Positions 7,652-15,114 of a stretch of DNA of 15,114 bases are shown in pieces. The stretch is from Hyphomicrobiales bacterium (lineage in GTDB: Bacteria; Pseudomonadota; Alphaproteobacteria; Rhizobiales; Xanthobacteraceae): assembly GCA_003133345.1 (NCBI GenBank), contig PKXB01000163.1:1-15114 (forward strand). The letters are read 5' to 3'. The notes beneath the pieces were generated by a model. The model did not search any database and had not been told where the DNA came from. It was given only the letters and a program-made list of their open reading frames with translations. The position numbers were made by a program, and so were the translations under genes. The first letter of the stretch is position 1. Each line of letters begins with the position of its first letter.

Positions 7652-8771
7652 GCTTTTGTTCCTGCGTGACGCCGCGTTTCACGCTTGCCGAGGCGCGCGG
7701 AAATTTGCGCCCGACTTCCGCCAGCGTGGCGCAGGCCGCTTCCTTCTGATTGAGCGCGGCGAGCGACTGCCCGAGCCGCAGAAGCGCGTCCGGCGCCTTG
7801 CCGGCGTGCTCGAATTTAGTCGAGACCGCCAGGAAGGATTCCGCCGCGTCGCGATAGCGCTGGCGTTGGAACAGGCTCTCGCCCAGCCAGTATTGCGCGT
7901 CCGGCACCAGCTTTTCGTCCGGATATTTGCGCAGGAAATCGCGGAACGCCTGCTCGGCCAGCGCGTAATCTTTGTGCAGCACATAGCCATACGCCATGTC
8001 GTATTCGTCCTTCGGCGTCGCCGACGGCGGCAGCGTTGCAAGCTGGGTGCCGGTGGCGCTGGTGTCGCGCGGCGGCGGCAATTGCGACGGCGGCATCGGC
8101 GCCGCGTTCGCCATCGGCCCTGCCGGCTGCGCCGGCGCATTACCGGAAAGCGTCGACAGATCGAGCGGAGCGTCCGGGGCGCGGCCGCCGGGCGCGCCGA
8201 CCGGCGGCTCGTTATCCGCGTTCTGGACCGGGGCGGCCGCCGTTTCGTTGCCGAGGACGCGTGGCGCGCCGGGCGCATTCGGATGCTGGGCGGGATTGAA
8301 TACGTCGGAGCGGTTGCCGGGCGTGGCGGGCCCCGGCGCATTGACCGGCGCTGGCGGCGCCATCGCGCGCGGGGCTGCGCCCGCGGGCGGTGCGCCCTTG
8401 GAGCCAAGCTGCTGGAAGCGATACTCGGTATCTTCCTGCATGCGCTTGAGCCGTTCCTCGAGCTGCTGGTTACGGTACTGCAACTGCTCGAGCGTGCCGG
8501 TGAGCTGGCGCAGCGCACTTTCCATGCGGTCGAGGCGGATGGACAGATCGCCGGGATCGGCCTGCGCCACGCGCGGCTGCTCCGCTGGACGCTGGTCGCC
8601 TTGGAGCTGGTCGCCTTGGCGCTGCGGCGACGGCGGCTCGCCGCGGCTGAACAGATTATCGAGGAAGCCGCCGGAAGAACGCTGCTCCTGCGCCGCCGCC
8701 GCGCCGGCCAGAAGCAACAGCGGAAGCGCGGCGAGCGCCGCGATGCGAATTCGGTGTCGTGAACGCGTCAT
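7638..8771 (-). CDS. cpoB: Tol-Pal associated periplasmic protein CpoB (YbgF)
   Basis: A 377-residue secreted protein. Residues 1-28 are a Sec signal peptide (basic start, AALAALPLLLLAGAAAA). A coiled coil follows at about 75-122 (RLDRMESALRQLTGTLEQL...), corresponding to the YbgF trimerisation helix. Residues about 125-250 are a Pro/Ala/Gly-rich linker, much longer than in E. coli (263 residues in total). The C-terminal TPR domain, about 253-365, has KDEYDMAYGYVLHKDYALAEQ and the repeats YPDEKLVPDAQYWLGES and FEHAGKAPDALLRLGQS. In E. coli CpoB binds TolA and PBP1B and links outer-membrane constriction to septal peptidoglycan synthesis. The start at 8771 is chosen because it directly precedes the signal peptide; the frame is open further upstream to 9005 but would place the signal internally. 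Overlaps tilS. Confidence 0.93.
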   Translation of the reverse strand: MTRSRHRIRIAALAALPLLLLAGAAAAQEQRSSGGFLDNLFSRGEPPSPQRQGDQLQGDQRPAEQPRVAQADPGDLSIRLDRMESALRQLTGTLEQLQYRNQQLEERLKRMQEDTEYRFQQLGSKGAPPAGAAPRAMAPPAPVNAPGPATPGNRSDVFNPAQHPNAPGAPRVLGNETAAAPVQNADNEPPVGAPGGRAPDAPLDLSTLSGNAPAQPAGPMANAAPMPPSQLPPPRDTSATGTQLATLPPSATPKDEYDMAYGYVLHKDYALAEQAFRDFLRKYPDEKLVPDAQYWLGESLFQRQRYRDAAESFLAVSTKFEHAGKAPDALLRLGQSLAALNQKEAACATLAEVGRKFPRASASVKRGVTQEQKRAHC

Positions 8772-8885
8772 GATGCACAGTCCGGCAGCGGTCGATACAG
8801 CTAGCATAGGGCGGGCTGCGTCGAAATTGTGACTGGAGCCCTCGCGCGGCCATTCACGACCTGTTTCCGGCCGTAAAATACGTCG

Positions 8886-8908
8886 ATGCCCGGCGCAAGG
8901 CCGGGCAT
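8886..8908. repeat. Hairpin between pal and cpoB
   Basis: Perfect 9-bp arms (ATGCCCGGC 8886-8894, complement 8900-8908) with a GCAAG loop, in the 167-bp pal-cpoB gap. In the direction of transcription it lies about 30 nt after the pal stop and is followed only by a broken T-rich stretch (TATTTTA). It could be a weak terminator, attenuator or processing barrier. The core resembles a short palindrome that I recall as frequent between genes in Bradyrhizobium and relatives. Confidence 0.75.
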
Positions 8909-8938
8909 GACAGTTTCTAAACAAGTGCCGCCAGCGTC

Positions 8939-9436
8939 TTACGAGCTGACGCCGAGCACCGTGACCGCGCGGCGGTTCTGCGACCAGCAGGAAATGTCGT
9001 CGCAAATCGCGACCGGCCGCTCCTTGCCGTACGATATGGTGCGCATGCGGTTCGCCGCCACGCCGTGCGAGATCAGATAGTCACGCACGGTCTGTGCCCG
9101 GCGGGCGCCGAGCGCGATGTTGTATTCGCGCGTGCCGCGCTCGTCGGCGTGACCTTCGACGGTGAATTGGCCGTACTGGCTATAGTTGTTGAGCCACTGC
9201 GCCTGCTTGTCGAGCGTTGTACGCGACTGCGGCGTGAGCTCGGAGGAATCGGTTTCGAAGAACACGCGGTCGCCGACATTGACCACGAAGTCCTGCTGGC
9301 TGCCGGGCGTCGCCATGCCGGCCGCATTGGCCTGCGCGTCGTCGCCGGGCTTGTTGGCGCAGGCCGAAATCGCCAGCGCCGACGCTAGAACGGCCACGAG
9401 CCGGGCCGCGCGGAAAATGTGATTCACATTGGTCAT
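8939..9436 (-). CDS. pal: Peptidoglycan-associated lipoprotein Pal
   Basis: A 165-residue outer-membrane lipoprotein. Residues 1-25 are a lipoprotein signal with lipobox ISAC and lipidated Cys26. A short linker leads to the OmpA-C peptidoglycan-binding domain (about 50-160) with the signature TVEGHADERGTREYNIALGARRA at 92-114, which holds the Asp and Arg that grip diaminopimelate. Cys145 and Cys150 could form a disulfide. The start at 9436 has GGAGG seven nt upstream; the frame begins eight codons earlier but without support. Pal anchors the outer membrane to the wall and is moved to the division site by Tol. It follows tolB after 312 bp, so it may have its own promoter in addition to readthrough. 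Confidence 0.97.
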   Translation of the reverse strand: MTNVNHIFRAARLVAVLASALAISACANKPGDDAQANAAGMATPGSQQDFVVNVGDRVFFETDSSELTPQSRTTLDKQAQWLNNYSQYGQFTVEGHADERGTREYNIALGARRAQTVRDYLISHGVAANRMRTISYGKERPVAICDDISCWSQNRRAVTVLGVSS

Positions 9437-9482
9437 CCCGGTGCCTCCATCCTCACTCACGCAACTACCGGAGAATTTGCTG

Positions 9483-9531
9483 GCGCATGATCTCTCCCGA
9501 AAACCGGTACCCTCTTTTCGGGATCATGCGC
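9483..9531. repeat. Interspersed palindromic repeat, copy 2
   Basis: Outer arms of 10 bp (GCGCATGATC 9483-9492; complement 9522-9531) and an inner stem CCGAAAA (9497-9503) with TTTTCGG (9515-9521), with an ACCGGTACC tip. It has the same layout and core as copy 1 read on the opposite strand. It lies 47-95 nt before the pal ATG, so it would be in the pal 5' leader if a promoter lies further upstream. It is the first of two copies in the 312-bp tolB-pal gap. Confidence 0.88.
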
Positions 9532-9565
9532 GTGCCTCATCGTCTACCAGCACGGTGGTTAAGCG

Positions 9566-9593
9566 AACCTTCCATCAACCTTGATGGAACCTT
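9566..9593. promoter_or_regulatory. Three phased 11-bp direct repeats upstream of pal
   Basis: AACCTT occurs at 9566, 9577 and 9588, exactly 11 bp apart, so all three lie on one face of the helix. The same stretch holds a 9-bp inverted repeat (TTCCATCAA 9570-9578, TTGATGGAA 9581-9589). Direct half-sites at 11-bp spacing are typical of OmpR/PhoB-family response regulators. The site is about 130 bp upstream of pal, between two palindromic repeats. The regulator is unknown. A two-copy AACC-N7-AACC version lies upstream of tolQ. Confidence 0.45.
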
Positions 9594-9676
9594 GCGCGAG
9601 GCCCCTAAAATTGTCTGAGCCACGTAAACCTATTCTGATGGTTAAGAGCCGGTGAAAATGTGGCGCTGATTTGTCC

Positions 9677-9749
9677 GCGCACGATCATTTCTGAAAACCG
9701 GTACCCGCCCCGAATCAAGTCCGGGGCAGGCTTTTTCGGGATCGTGCGC
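9677..9749. repeat. Interspersed palindromic repeat, copy 3 (expanded)
   Basis: Outer arms GCGCACGATC (9677-9686) and their complement (9740-9749), a CTGAAAA/TTTTCGG inner stem with one wobble, and the same ACCGGTACCC core. It differs from copies 1 and 2 by about 20 extra bases containing a nested GCCCC/GGGGC hairpin (9707-9711, 9723-9727). Both outer arms carry a matching change (T to C on one side, A to G on the other), so pairing is kept. The right arm shares its last base with the tolB stop codon. Confidence 0.85.
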
Positions 9750-11092
9750 TAGGACAACAGCGGCGACCACGCCGGATCCGAGGCCAAGCTCGGGGTGGGC
9801 ACCTTGAGCTGGTTACGGCCGGTGATGTCGATCGTGTAAAGCGACGGGCCTCTGCCGGGATCGCTGAAATACATCAATACCCGCCCGTTCGGGGCGAAGG
9901 TCGGGCCTTCGTTGTGGAATCCCTCGGTCAGGACGCGCTCGCCGGAGCCGTCCGGCTTGAGGATGCCGATCGAAAATTGTCCGCGCGCCTGCCCGGTGAA
10001 GGCGATGTAGTCGCCGCGCGGCGACCATACCGGGGTCGAGTGATGGCCCTCGCCAAAGCTGATGCGCTGCGCCGGGCCGCCATTGGCCGCCATCACATAG
10101 ATCTGCTGCGTACCGCCGCGGTCGCTCTCGAAGCAGATGCGGCTGCTGTCCGGCGAATAGCACGGCGCGGTGTCGATGGCCGGCGTGTCGGTGAGCCGCG
10201 TGGTCGCCTTCGAGCGCAGATCCATCACGAACAGATTGGCGTTGGCGCCCTGCTGCAGGCTCATGATCACCCGCTGGCCGTCCGGCGAAAATCGCGGCGC
10301 GAACGTCATACCGGGAAAATTGCCGACGATCTCGCGCTGGCCGGTCTCGATGTTGAGCAAATAGACGCGCGGATCGCCCTGCCCGTAGGACATGTAGGTG
10401 ATCTCTTGCGTGGTCGGGTTGAAGCGCGGCGTGAGCACCAGGTCGTCGCCGCGGGTGAGATAGCGCACGCCGGCGCCATCTTGATCCATGATGGCGAGGC
10501 GTTTCACCCGCCGGTCCTTCGGGCCGGTCTCATCCACAAACACGATGCGGCTGTCGAAATAGCCCTTCTCGCCGGTGAGCGTCTCGTAGATCGCGTCGGA
10601 GATGATGTGCGCGATGCGCCGCCAGTTGTCGGGCGTGGTGAAATACTGCTTGCCGTCGAGCTGCTGGCCCGCGAACACGTCCCATAGCCGGAATTCGGCT
10701 TTCAGCCGTCCGTCGCCTTGTTTGGTGATGCGGCCGGTGACCAGCGCCTGCGCGTTGATGACGCGCCAGTCCGCGAAGCGCGGCACCGCATCGGAATTAG
10801 TGATCTTCTCGGTGAACGCCTGCGGATTGATCGGCGCAAACAGCCCGCTGCGCTGCAGATTGCTGCTGATGACCGCGGTGAGGTTGTGCGCGATCTCGCT
10901 CTCGGTCGGCGCGCCGGCCAGAAAATCGGGCAGCGCGATCGGCATCGGCTGGACATTGCCTTGCGTGATGTCGACGCGCATCACCGCGGCCGCGGGCCGG
11001 CTCGCAAGCGCTATGAGCGCACCGGCGCCGGCGCCGGCCAGCAGACGGCGGCGGCTCAACATGAGGTTACGGTCGATCATAAGATGCGTCAT
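9749..11092 (-). CDS. tolB: Tol-Pal system beta-propeller protein TolB
   Basis: A 447-residue periplasmic protein. The signal has a twin-arginine motif SRRRLLA (residues 13-19), a weakly hydrophobic [12 protein letters not shown] core and likely cleavage after RPAAA (36), suggesting Tat export rather than the Sec route used in E. coli. The N-terminal domain spans about 40-175. A propeller of PD40/WD40-like blades follows from about 180 to the end ([10 protein letters not shown] 267-276, [11 protein letters not shown] 311-321, [12 protein letters not shown] 354-365, TFAPNGRV 398-405). TolB shuttles between Pal and TolA. The start at 11092 is chosen because its ATG overlaps the tolA stop (ATGA); the frame stays open to 11152, and Met5 or Met11 would also leave an intact Tat signal. 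The stop abuts palindromic repeat copy 3. Confidence 0.96.
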   Translation of the reverse strand: MTHLMIDRNLMLSRRRLLAGAGAGALIALASRPAAAVMRVDITQGNVQPMPIALPDFLAGAPTESEIAHNLTAVISSNLQRSGLFAPINPQAFTEKITNSDAVPRFADWRVINAQALVTGRITKQGDGRLKAEFRLWDVFAGQQLDGKQYFTTPDNWRRIAHIISDAIYETLTGEKGYFDSRIVFVDETGPKDRRVKRLAIMDQDGAGVRYLTRGDDLVLTPRFNPTTQEITYMSYGQGDPRVYLLNIETGQREIVGNFPGMTFAPRFSPDGQRVIMSLQQGANANLFVMDLRSKATTRLTDTPAIDTAPCYSPDSSRICFESDRGGTQQIYVMAANGGPAQRISFGEGHHSTPVWSPRGDYIAFTGQARGQFSIGILKPDGSGERVLTEGFHNEGPTFAPNGRVLMYFSDPGRGPSLYTIDITGRNQLKVPTPSLASDPAWSPLLS

Positions 11093-11949
11093 CTCGCGGG
11101 AATATTGCTGAACATTTCTTTGGTGTCGAAGGTAAAGTCGATTTCTTTCCAAATATCGTAGTGATCAGGACGCAGCATGGTGAAGGGCTGGCCGATGAGC
11201 ACCGCACGCACGGCGCTGTCGCGTATCGCATTAAAACGGGCGCCACTTCCGCTGGTCATAACCTGCGGACCGATATCCAGCGTGCCGTCGCGTTTGAACC
11301 TGATCCGAATAGTGACCTGGAATTGATCTGCGTCCTGCGCGCCGACCGGCGGATTCCACAACGACATCAGCCGCGCGCGCAGCGCGTCGATTTCCGATTG
11401 CGACAGCCGGGCGGCGTTGCCGCTCGCGGCGCCGAGCGAAGGCGTCGAATTGAGCTCCGCTCCGGTCGCGGCGTTGCGTTGCGGATCGCGCTTGTCGAGC
11501 AGCGCCGCGATCTTGTCGGCGTCGAATTTGGGCTGCTTTTGAACCGGCTTCTTCGGCGGCAGCGGCTGCGGCTCGGCCTTGGCTTGCTGTTTCTGTTCGT
11601 CCTGCTTCTTGAGCTTCTCGGCGATCGGGTCTGGCTTCGGCAACGGTTGCGGCTCTGGCGTTTTTTCCGCCGTGGCCTTGAGCTCTTGTTTCTCGGTGAG
11701 CTTGGGCGCAATCTCTTCGGCCGGCTTCGCGTCGGCGATTTTTTCCACCAGCGGCTTGGGGATTTCGAGCTTGGGCGCCTGCTTGGCGCCCTTGGTCATT
11801 TCGGAGAAGTCCTTCTCGCTCACCAGGTCGACCGGCAGCGATTCCGCCGGCGTGACCTCGAAGGTCTTGCCGGAGAACGACACCAGCGCCCACAGCAGCA
11901 CCGCCGCGTGCAGACCGGTCGATATCGCTGACGCCATTCTCATCTGCAT
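11089..11949 (-). CDS. tolA: Cell envelope integrity protein TolA
   Basis: A 286-residue inner-membrane-anchored protein spanning the periplasm. The N-terminal helix (about residues 6-25) keeps the Ser-x3-His pattern (Ser10, His14) seen in TolA/TonB-type anchors that contact TolQR. A Lys/Pro/Glu/Gln-rich extended linker follows (about 58-140), then the C-terminal TonB/TolA-like domain (about 182-280: [36 protein letters not shown]). It transmits the force from the TolQ-TolR motor to Pal/TolB. Its ATG overlaps the tolR stop by one base (TAATG), and its own stop overlaps the tolB ATG, indicating coupled translation. It is shorter than E. coli TolA (421), mainly in the linker, as is usual in alphaproteobacteria. 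Confidence 0.95.
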   Translation of the reverse strand: MQMRMASAISTGLHAAVLLWALVSFSGKTFEVTPAESLPVDLVSEKDFSEMTKGAKQAPKLEIPKPLVEKIADAKPAEEIAPKLTEKQELKATAEKTPEPQPLPKPDPIAEKLKKQDEQKQQAKAEPQPLPPKKPVQKQPKFDADKIAALLDKRDPQRNAATGAELNSTPSLGAASGNAARLSQSEIDALRARLMSLWNPPVGAQDADQFQVTIRIRFKRDGTLDIGPQVMTSGSGARFNAIRDSAVRAVLIGQPFTMLRPDHYDIWKEIDFTFDTKEMFSNIPAR

Positions 11950-12404
11950 TACTGTACTTTCGAGCTTTGCTCGAATTCGGTCACCAAGGCCACCCGATGG
12001 AAACCGGCCGCCGACAGCCGCCCCATCACCTTCATCATGGTCCCGTAGTCCACTTTTTTGTCGCCGCGCACATAAATGCGGGCGTCGGTGCCGCCGCGCG
12101 CCTGCGCTACCGCCTGCAGCTTCGGGATCAGATCGTCCACGCTAATTTCGGCATTTTGCAGGAAAACCTGGCCCTTGTCGTTAACCGACAAGGTGAGCGG
12201 CTCCTTGTCCTGATCGAGGCTCTTGGCCTGGCTTTGCGGCAGGTCGATCGGCACGCCCACGGTGAGCAGCGGCGCCGACACCATGAAGATGATGAGCAGC
12301 ACGAGCATCACGTCCACCATCGGCGTGACGTTGATCTCGCTCATCACCTTTTGGCGATGACGCTTCCTGCGTCCGATGACCGGCGTGCCGGCATTGGCTG
12401 CCAT
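11949..12404 (-). CDS. tolR: Tol-Pal proton-channel subunit TolR (ExbD family)
   Basis: A 151-residue protein with one N-terminal transmembrane helix (about 29-50) carrying the proton-relay Asp31 in VTPMVDVMLVLLIIFMVSAP, equivalent to Asp23 of E. coli TolR. A periplasmic ExbD/TolR domain follows. The start at 12404 (MAANAGTPVIGRRKRHRQ) has GAGGGG close upstream and lies 7 nt after the tolQ stop. The frame is open 20 codons further upstream into tolQ, but those residues do not resemble TolR. TolR and TolQ together use proton-motive force to drive TolA. Confidence 0.96.
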   Translation of the reverse strand: MAANAGTPVIGRRKRHRQKVMSEINVTPMVDVMLVLLIIFMVSAPLLTVGVPIDLPQSQAKSLDQDKEPLTLSVNDKGQVFLQNAEISVDDLIPKLQAVAQARGGTDARIYVRGDKKVDYGTMMKVMGRLSAAGFHRVALVTEFEQSSKVQ

Positions 12405-12411
12405 CGTCCCC

Positions 12412-13125
<714 letters not shown>

Positions 13126-13240
13126 GGGCACGTCCTTTGCTCTGTCCGAGGTCAAACAGGCAGAGCTAAACGAAATCCCCGCCAAATGGCCAAACTAGGG
13201 CGCGAGGCCCATCATAAGCCCACTAAACAGCGCTGATTGT

Positions 13241-13255
13241 GGTTAATAATTGGTT
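13241..13255. promoter_or_regulatory. Paired AACC-N7-AACC half-sites upstream of tolQ
   Basis: Two GGTT half-sites (AACC on the minus strand) lie exactly 11 bp apart at 13241-13244 and 13252-13255. The same core and spacing occur three times upstream of pal. They start at the ybgC stop codon, about 115 bp before the tolQ ATG. With a four-base core this could be chance; I include it only because of the match at pal. Confidence 0.25.
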
Positions 13256-13736
13256 AGCGGGCCGGTTCCGCCCCGGAGCCCAGGCTCTCCTGATCCGCGC
13301 GCATGGCAATCCGCAGCGGCTTGGGGATCGGCCGCGCGCGCCCGCCGGACACGAAGGCAACCTGCACATGCGCCTCCACGATCAACTCGTCGCCGCGCAT
13401 CACCTGCTGGTGCAGCGTGACGGAGGCACCCTTCACCTCCTCGGGCACGGTGACGATGTCGAGCACGTCGTCCATATGCGCGGGCTTGCGGAAATCGATG
13501 CTCATGTGGCGCACGACGAATGAGAAGCCCGGCGCCTCCTTCTCAGCCGCCTCGAACATAGCGCGATGATCGGCGCCGATCAGGCGCAAATAGTTGGTGC
13601 GGCCGCGCTCCATGAAACGCAGGTAGCTGGCGTGATAGACCACGCCGGAAAAATCAGTGTCCTCGTAGTAGACGCGCACCGGCTGCAAATGCCGGCCGTC
13701 GCGAATTTCGCCGTCGAGGGCGCTTGCGCTCGACAC
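13254..13736 (-). CDS. ybgC: Tol-Pal associated acyl-CoA thioesterase YbgC
   Basis: A hotdog-fold thioesterase of 160 residues with the 4HBT signature YYEDTDFSGVVYHASYLRFMERGR at 23-46; Asp28 corresponds to catalytic Asp18 of E. coli YbgC. The family hydrolyses acyl-CoA or acyl-ACP and has been linked to phospholipid metabolism at the membrane. It is conserved as the first gene of tol-pal clusters, although it is not essential for Tol function. I chose the GTG at 13736, which has AGAGGA 9 nt upstream and lies 4 nt after the ruvB stop. The frame is open to a TTG at 13763 inside ruvB, but that has no ribosome site and adds only [13 protein letters not shown] residues. Confidence 0.93.
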   Translation of the reverse strand: MSSASALDGEIRDGRHLQPVRVYYEDTDFSGVVYHASYLRFMERGRTNYLRLIGADHRAMFEAAEKEAPGFSFVVRHMSIDFRKPAHMDDVLDIVTVPEEVKGASVTLHQQVMRGDELIVEAHVQVAFVSGGRARPIPKPLRIAMRADQESLGSGAEPAR

Positions 13737-13740
13737 CGTG

Positions 13741-14784
13741 TCAGTCCTCTTCTTCTTGCCCAAACAACCCGAATTGGCTCGGGTCGCGCGCAGGCTCCTG
13801 CAGGCCGAGATGCTTGAACGCGGCCGAGGTGAGCAACCGCCCGCGCGGGGTGCGCTGCAGGAAGCCTTTCTGGATCAAAAACGGCTCGATGATGTCCTCG
13901 ATGGCGTCGCGCGGCTCGCTCAATGCGGCGGCCATGGTGTCGACGCCGACCGGGCCGCCACCGTAACTCTCCGCGATGGTCATGAGATAGCGCCGGTCCA
14001 TGGCGTCGAGCCCGGCGGCATCGACTTCCAGCTCACGCAGCGCGTTGTCGGCGACTTTGCGGTCGATCGTCTTGGCGCCGTCGACATGGGCGAAGTCGCG
14101 CACCCGGCGCAACAGACGCCCGGCGATACGCGGCGTGCCACGCGCGCGGCGCGCGATCTCGTTGGCGCCGTCCGCCGTCATGCCGATGCCCAGTACGCGG
14201 GCGCCGCGATTGACAATCTCTTCCAGCTCGCCTTCCGAATAGAAATTCAGCCGCACCGGAATGCCGAAGCGGTCGCGCAGCGGATTGGTCAGCAGGCCGG
14301 CGCGCGTGGTGGCGCCCACAAGCGTGAACGGTTGCAATGGGACCTTCACCGAGCGAGCCGCCGGCCCCTCGCCGATGATGAGATCGAGTTGGAAGTCCTC
14401 CATGGCCGGATAAAGGATTTCCTCGACCGCCGGATTGAGCCGGTGGATCTCGTCGATGAACAGCACGTCGCGCGCTTCCAGATTAGTGACCAGCGCGGCG
14501 AGATCGCCGGCCTTGGCGATCACCGGCCCGGAGGTGGCGCGAAAATTCACCCCCAGTTCGCGCGCGACGATCTGCGCCAGCGTGGTCTTGCCGAGGCCGG
14601 GCGGGCCGACGAACAGTACATGGTCGAGCGCCTCCTTGCGCGCGCGCGCGGCCTCGATGAACACGCCGAGATTGGCGCGCGCCTTTTCCTGGCCGATGAA
14701 TTCGGAAAGGCGCTGCGGGCGCAGCGAGACATCGGCGTCGTCAGCGCGGGTCTCGGGCGTGACCAAGCGGCGCGGGGTGTTCAT
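13741..14784 (-). CDS. ruvB: Holliday junction branch migration ATPase RuvB
   Basis: A 347-residue AAA+ motor of normal length. Walker A is GPPGLGKT (60-67), Walker B LFIDEIH (108-114), sensor 1 GATTRAG (157-163), and the arginine finger lies in PLRDRFG (Arg170). The C-terminal winged helix (about 265-335; [31 protein letters not shown]) binds DNA. Two RuvB hexamers pump DNA through the RuvA tetramer during recombination and fork repair. The ATG overlaps the ruvA stop (ATGA), so the pair is translationally coupled. No ruvC is visible; it would be expected upstream of ruvA, outside the window. Confidence 0.98.
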   Translation of the reverse strand: MNTPRRLVTPETRADDADVSLRPQRLSEFIGQEKARANLGVFIEAARARKEALDHVLFVGPPGLGKTTLAQIVARELGVNFRATSGPVIAKAGDLAALVTNLEARDVLFIDEIHRLNPAVEEILYPAMEDFQLDLIIGEGPAARSVKVPLQPFTLVGATTRAGLLTNPLRDRFGIPVRLNFYSEGELEEIVNRGARVLGIGMTADGANEIARRARGTPRIAGRLLRRVRDFAHVDGAKTIDRKVADNALRELEVDAAGLDAMDRRYLMTIAESYGGGPVGVDTMAAALSEPRDAIEDIIEPFLIQKGFLQRTPRGRLLTSAAFKHLGLQEPARDPSQFGLFGQEEED

Positions 14785-15114
14785 TTCGCCAACTCCCTCA
14801 GCCCCTGCCGGATCAAGGTCGCTACATCGGCGCCCTCGCCCGCGTTGCGCGTCGCGGCGGCGATGGCGGCGGCCGCCTGCGGCTGGCCGTAGCCGAGATT
14901 GACCAGCGCGGAGACCGCATCCATCACCGGCCGCGGCGCGCGCTTCTCGTCGAGCGCGCCGGCCAGATGCACGAACGCCGGATCGACGTCCGCGAAGGCC
15001 GGCACCTTGTCCTTGAGCTCGGTGACGATGCGCTCGGCCACTTTTGCGCCGACGCCGGGCGCGCGCGACACCGTCGCTTTGTCGCGCATGACAATAGCCG
15101 ACGCGAGTTCGGAT
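14781..15114 (-). CDS. ruvA: Holliday junction DNA helicase subunit RuvA, 5' cut by window
   Basis: The minus-strand frame is open from the right edge and gives the last 110 residues, about half of the usual 200. It begins [20 protein letters not shown] and contains the second helix-hairpin-helix ([19 protein letters not shown]) that binds DNA backbone. After an acidic/Pro linker comes the C-terminal domain III (about the last 50 residues, [19 protein letters not shown]), which contacts RuvB. The N-terminal OB-fold and first hairpin lie beyond the window. The ATG at 15089 is internal, not the start. Confidence 0.95.
   Translation of the reverse strand, partial: SELASAIVMRDKATVSRAPGVGAKVAERIVTELKDKVPAFADVDPAFVHLAGALDEKRAPRPVMDAVSALVNLGYGQPQAAAAIAAATRNAGEGADVATLIRQGLRELAK

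Noticed and set aside
7506..8762. Plus-strand open frame of 418 codons opposite tilS/cpoB
   Set aside because: Antisense shadow of two recognised genes, Arg-rich low-complexity product, spans a gene boundary.
9570..9589. ATCAA-CC-TTGAT as an FNR box upstream of pal
   Set aside because: The half-sites are in the inverse order and spacing to TTGAT-N4-ATCAA, so this is not an FNR/FixK dyad.
13738..14892. Plus-strand open frame of 384 codons opposite ruvB
   Set aside because: Antisense shadow of RuvB running into ruvA; no recognisable protein features.

Overview
The window looks like a GC-rich alphaproteobacterial chromosome, most likely Rhizobiales (Bradyrhizobiaceae/Xanthobacteraceae-like). 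The grounds are the gene order ruvA-ruvB-ybgC-tolQ-tolR-tolA-tolB-pal-cpoB-tilS-ftsH, the codon bias, and interspersed palindromes that I recall as common in that order. No species call is possible from sequence reading alone. No tRNA, rRNA, CRISPR array, insertion sequence or phage gene is visible.

Right two thirds (about 4.5-15.1 kb, all minus strand): a housekeeping block. It begins, in the direction of transcription, with the Holliday-junction motor ruvA (5' cut by the window) and ruvB. Next come the thioesterase ybgC and the Tol-Pal envelope machine: the TolQ-TolR proton channel, TolA transperiplasmic arm, TolB propeller, Pal lipoprotein and CpoB coordinator. The tRNA-lysidine synthetase tilS overlaps the end of cpoB, and the membrane protease ftsH closes the block with a hairpin terminator. 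Most junctions are short overlaps or gaps (ruvA/ruvB, ruvB/ybgC, tolQ/R, R/A, A/B, cpoB/tilS). The exceptions are ybgC-tolQ (128 bp), tolB-pal (312 bp), pal-cpoB (167 bp) and tilS-ftsH (133 bp), and these gaps hold repeats and possible control sites.

Left third (1-4.45 kb): an accessory stretch. A conserved hypothetical gene (cut at the left edge) is divergent from a fused aminoglycoside-phosphotransferase-like / P-loop kinase gene. An MFS transporter follows, convergent with a 201-residue uncharacterised protein that has an Ada-like Cys motif. Upstream of that lies a small two-helix membrane protein.

The most interesting signal is in this left third. Three FNR/FixK-type boxes (TTGAT-N4-ATCAA, one perfect and two 9/10) lie in its intergenic gaps. 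One has textbook class II geometry (centre about -41.5, TAAAAT -10, GGAGG) in front of the small membrane gene. The perfect box is followed, at promoter distance, by two hairpins ending in a T-run, which could be an oxygen-controlled small RNA or leader. The third sits between the divergent first pair. I infer a small low-oxygen regulon here. The Tol-Pal half is ordinary, apart from phased 11-bp direct repeats upstream of pal, a twin-arginine signal on TolB, and a three-copy palindromic repeat family with a compensatory stem change.
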